A DNA stretch of 5,830 nt from PeH17 sp964414925 (GTDB lineage: Bacteria > Bacillota > Clostridia > Christensenellales > CAG-138). The stretch is from contig CAYPXV010000087.1 of NCBI GenBank assembly GCA_964414925.1, positions 1-5,830 of the forward strand. The letters run 5' to 3'. The position numbers were made by a program, and so were the translations under genes. The notes below the pieces were generated by a model. That model worked only from the letters and a program-made list of their open reading frames with translations, was not told the origin of the DNA and searched no databases. The first letter of the stretch is position 1, and every line of letters starts with the position of its first letter. Positions 5,721 to 5,830 of this stretch are shown one piece after another.

Positions 5721-5727
5721 TCAGCCC

Positions 5728-5756
5728 TTGACAAGACGGAACAAGAGTGTTAAAAT
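5728..5756 (+). promoter_or_regulatory. Sigma-A promoter of tRNA-Pro
   Basis: A perfect -35 TTGACA (5728-5733) and -10 TAAAAT (5751-5756) are separated by 17 bp. Transcription should start near 5763, leaving a leader of about 15 nt before the tRNA at 5778. Confidence 0.88.
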
Positions 5757-5777
5757 ACGTTTCGTTCCGATGAGCGA

Positions 5778-5830
5778 CTGGGTGTAGCGCAGTTTGGTAG
5801 CGTGCTTGAATGGGGTTCAAGAGGCCGGAA
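5778..5830 (+). tRNA. tRNA-Pro, anticodon GGG (3' end cut by window)
   Basis: The 5' 53 nt of a tRNA are visible: acceptor strand CTGGGTG, U8-A9, D arm GCGC with AGTTTGGTA, and anticodon stem CTTGA/TCAAG around loop ATGGGGT. The anticodon GGG (5812-5814) reads proline codons CCC and CCU. The variable region and start of the T arm (GAGGCCGGAA) follow before the window ends. The rest of the T arm and the acceptor 3' strand lie outside. Confidence 0.93.

Noticed and set aside
1..5830. CRISPR array, insertion sequence, integrase or phage genes
   Set aside because: No spaced direct repeats, transposase or integrase motifs, or terminal inverted repeats were seen on either strand.

Overview
The window looks like part of a Clostridia-type (Firmicutes) chromosome. 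The evidence is a DUF1292 protein (a family I know from Firmicutes), strong GGAGG-type ribosome binding sites, sigma-A promoters close to consensus, a lipobox lipoprotein, a short class II fructose-bisphosphate aldolase of the ~310-residue type, and tRNA genes that encode their own CCA. Base composition is moderate by eye. A gut Oscillospiraceae-like host is plausible, but I cannot prove the genus.

Left part (1 to about 1620, plus strand): the C-terminal part of a large restriction-modification type helicase/methyltransferase-like protein, cut by the window edge at its 5' end and broken by a one-base frameshift near 777-779. It ends at 1528 and is followed by a strong hairpin terminator. This is the accessory part of the window. 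It lies just beyond the 3' end of a tRNA-Gly(CCC) gene, the side where genomic islands usually integrate.

Middle (1651-5127, mostly minus strand): reading leftwards, a consensus promoter drives fba (class II fructose-bisphosphate aldolase, glycolysis). It is followed by a small DUF1292 protein, pncB (nicotinate phosphoribosyltransferase, NAD salvage) and a predicted lipoprotein of unknown function. The last three genes are packed with stop/start overlaps and look translationally coupled. fba is separated from them by a 13-bp hairpin that has no U-tract. tRNA-Gly follows with its own promoter (TTGACA, 17 bp, TAAAAT). A hairpin at 1568-1604 can probably end transcription from both sides.

Right part (5159-5830, plus strand): yajC (Sec translocase accessory subunit) is transcribed away from fba by its own consensus promoter, and is followed by a hairpin terminator. 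A tRNA-Pro(GGG) gene with the same promoter layout as tRNA-Gly is cut off by the window end.

I did not find a complete new system. The points most worth checking are the frameshifted R-M-like gene next to tRNA-Gly, the two hairpins bracketing fba, the leader inverted repeat of yajC, and the compact DUF1292-pncB-lipoprotein gene group.
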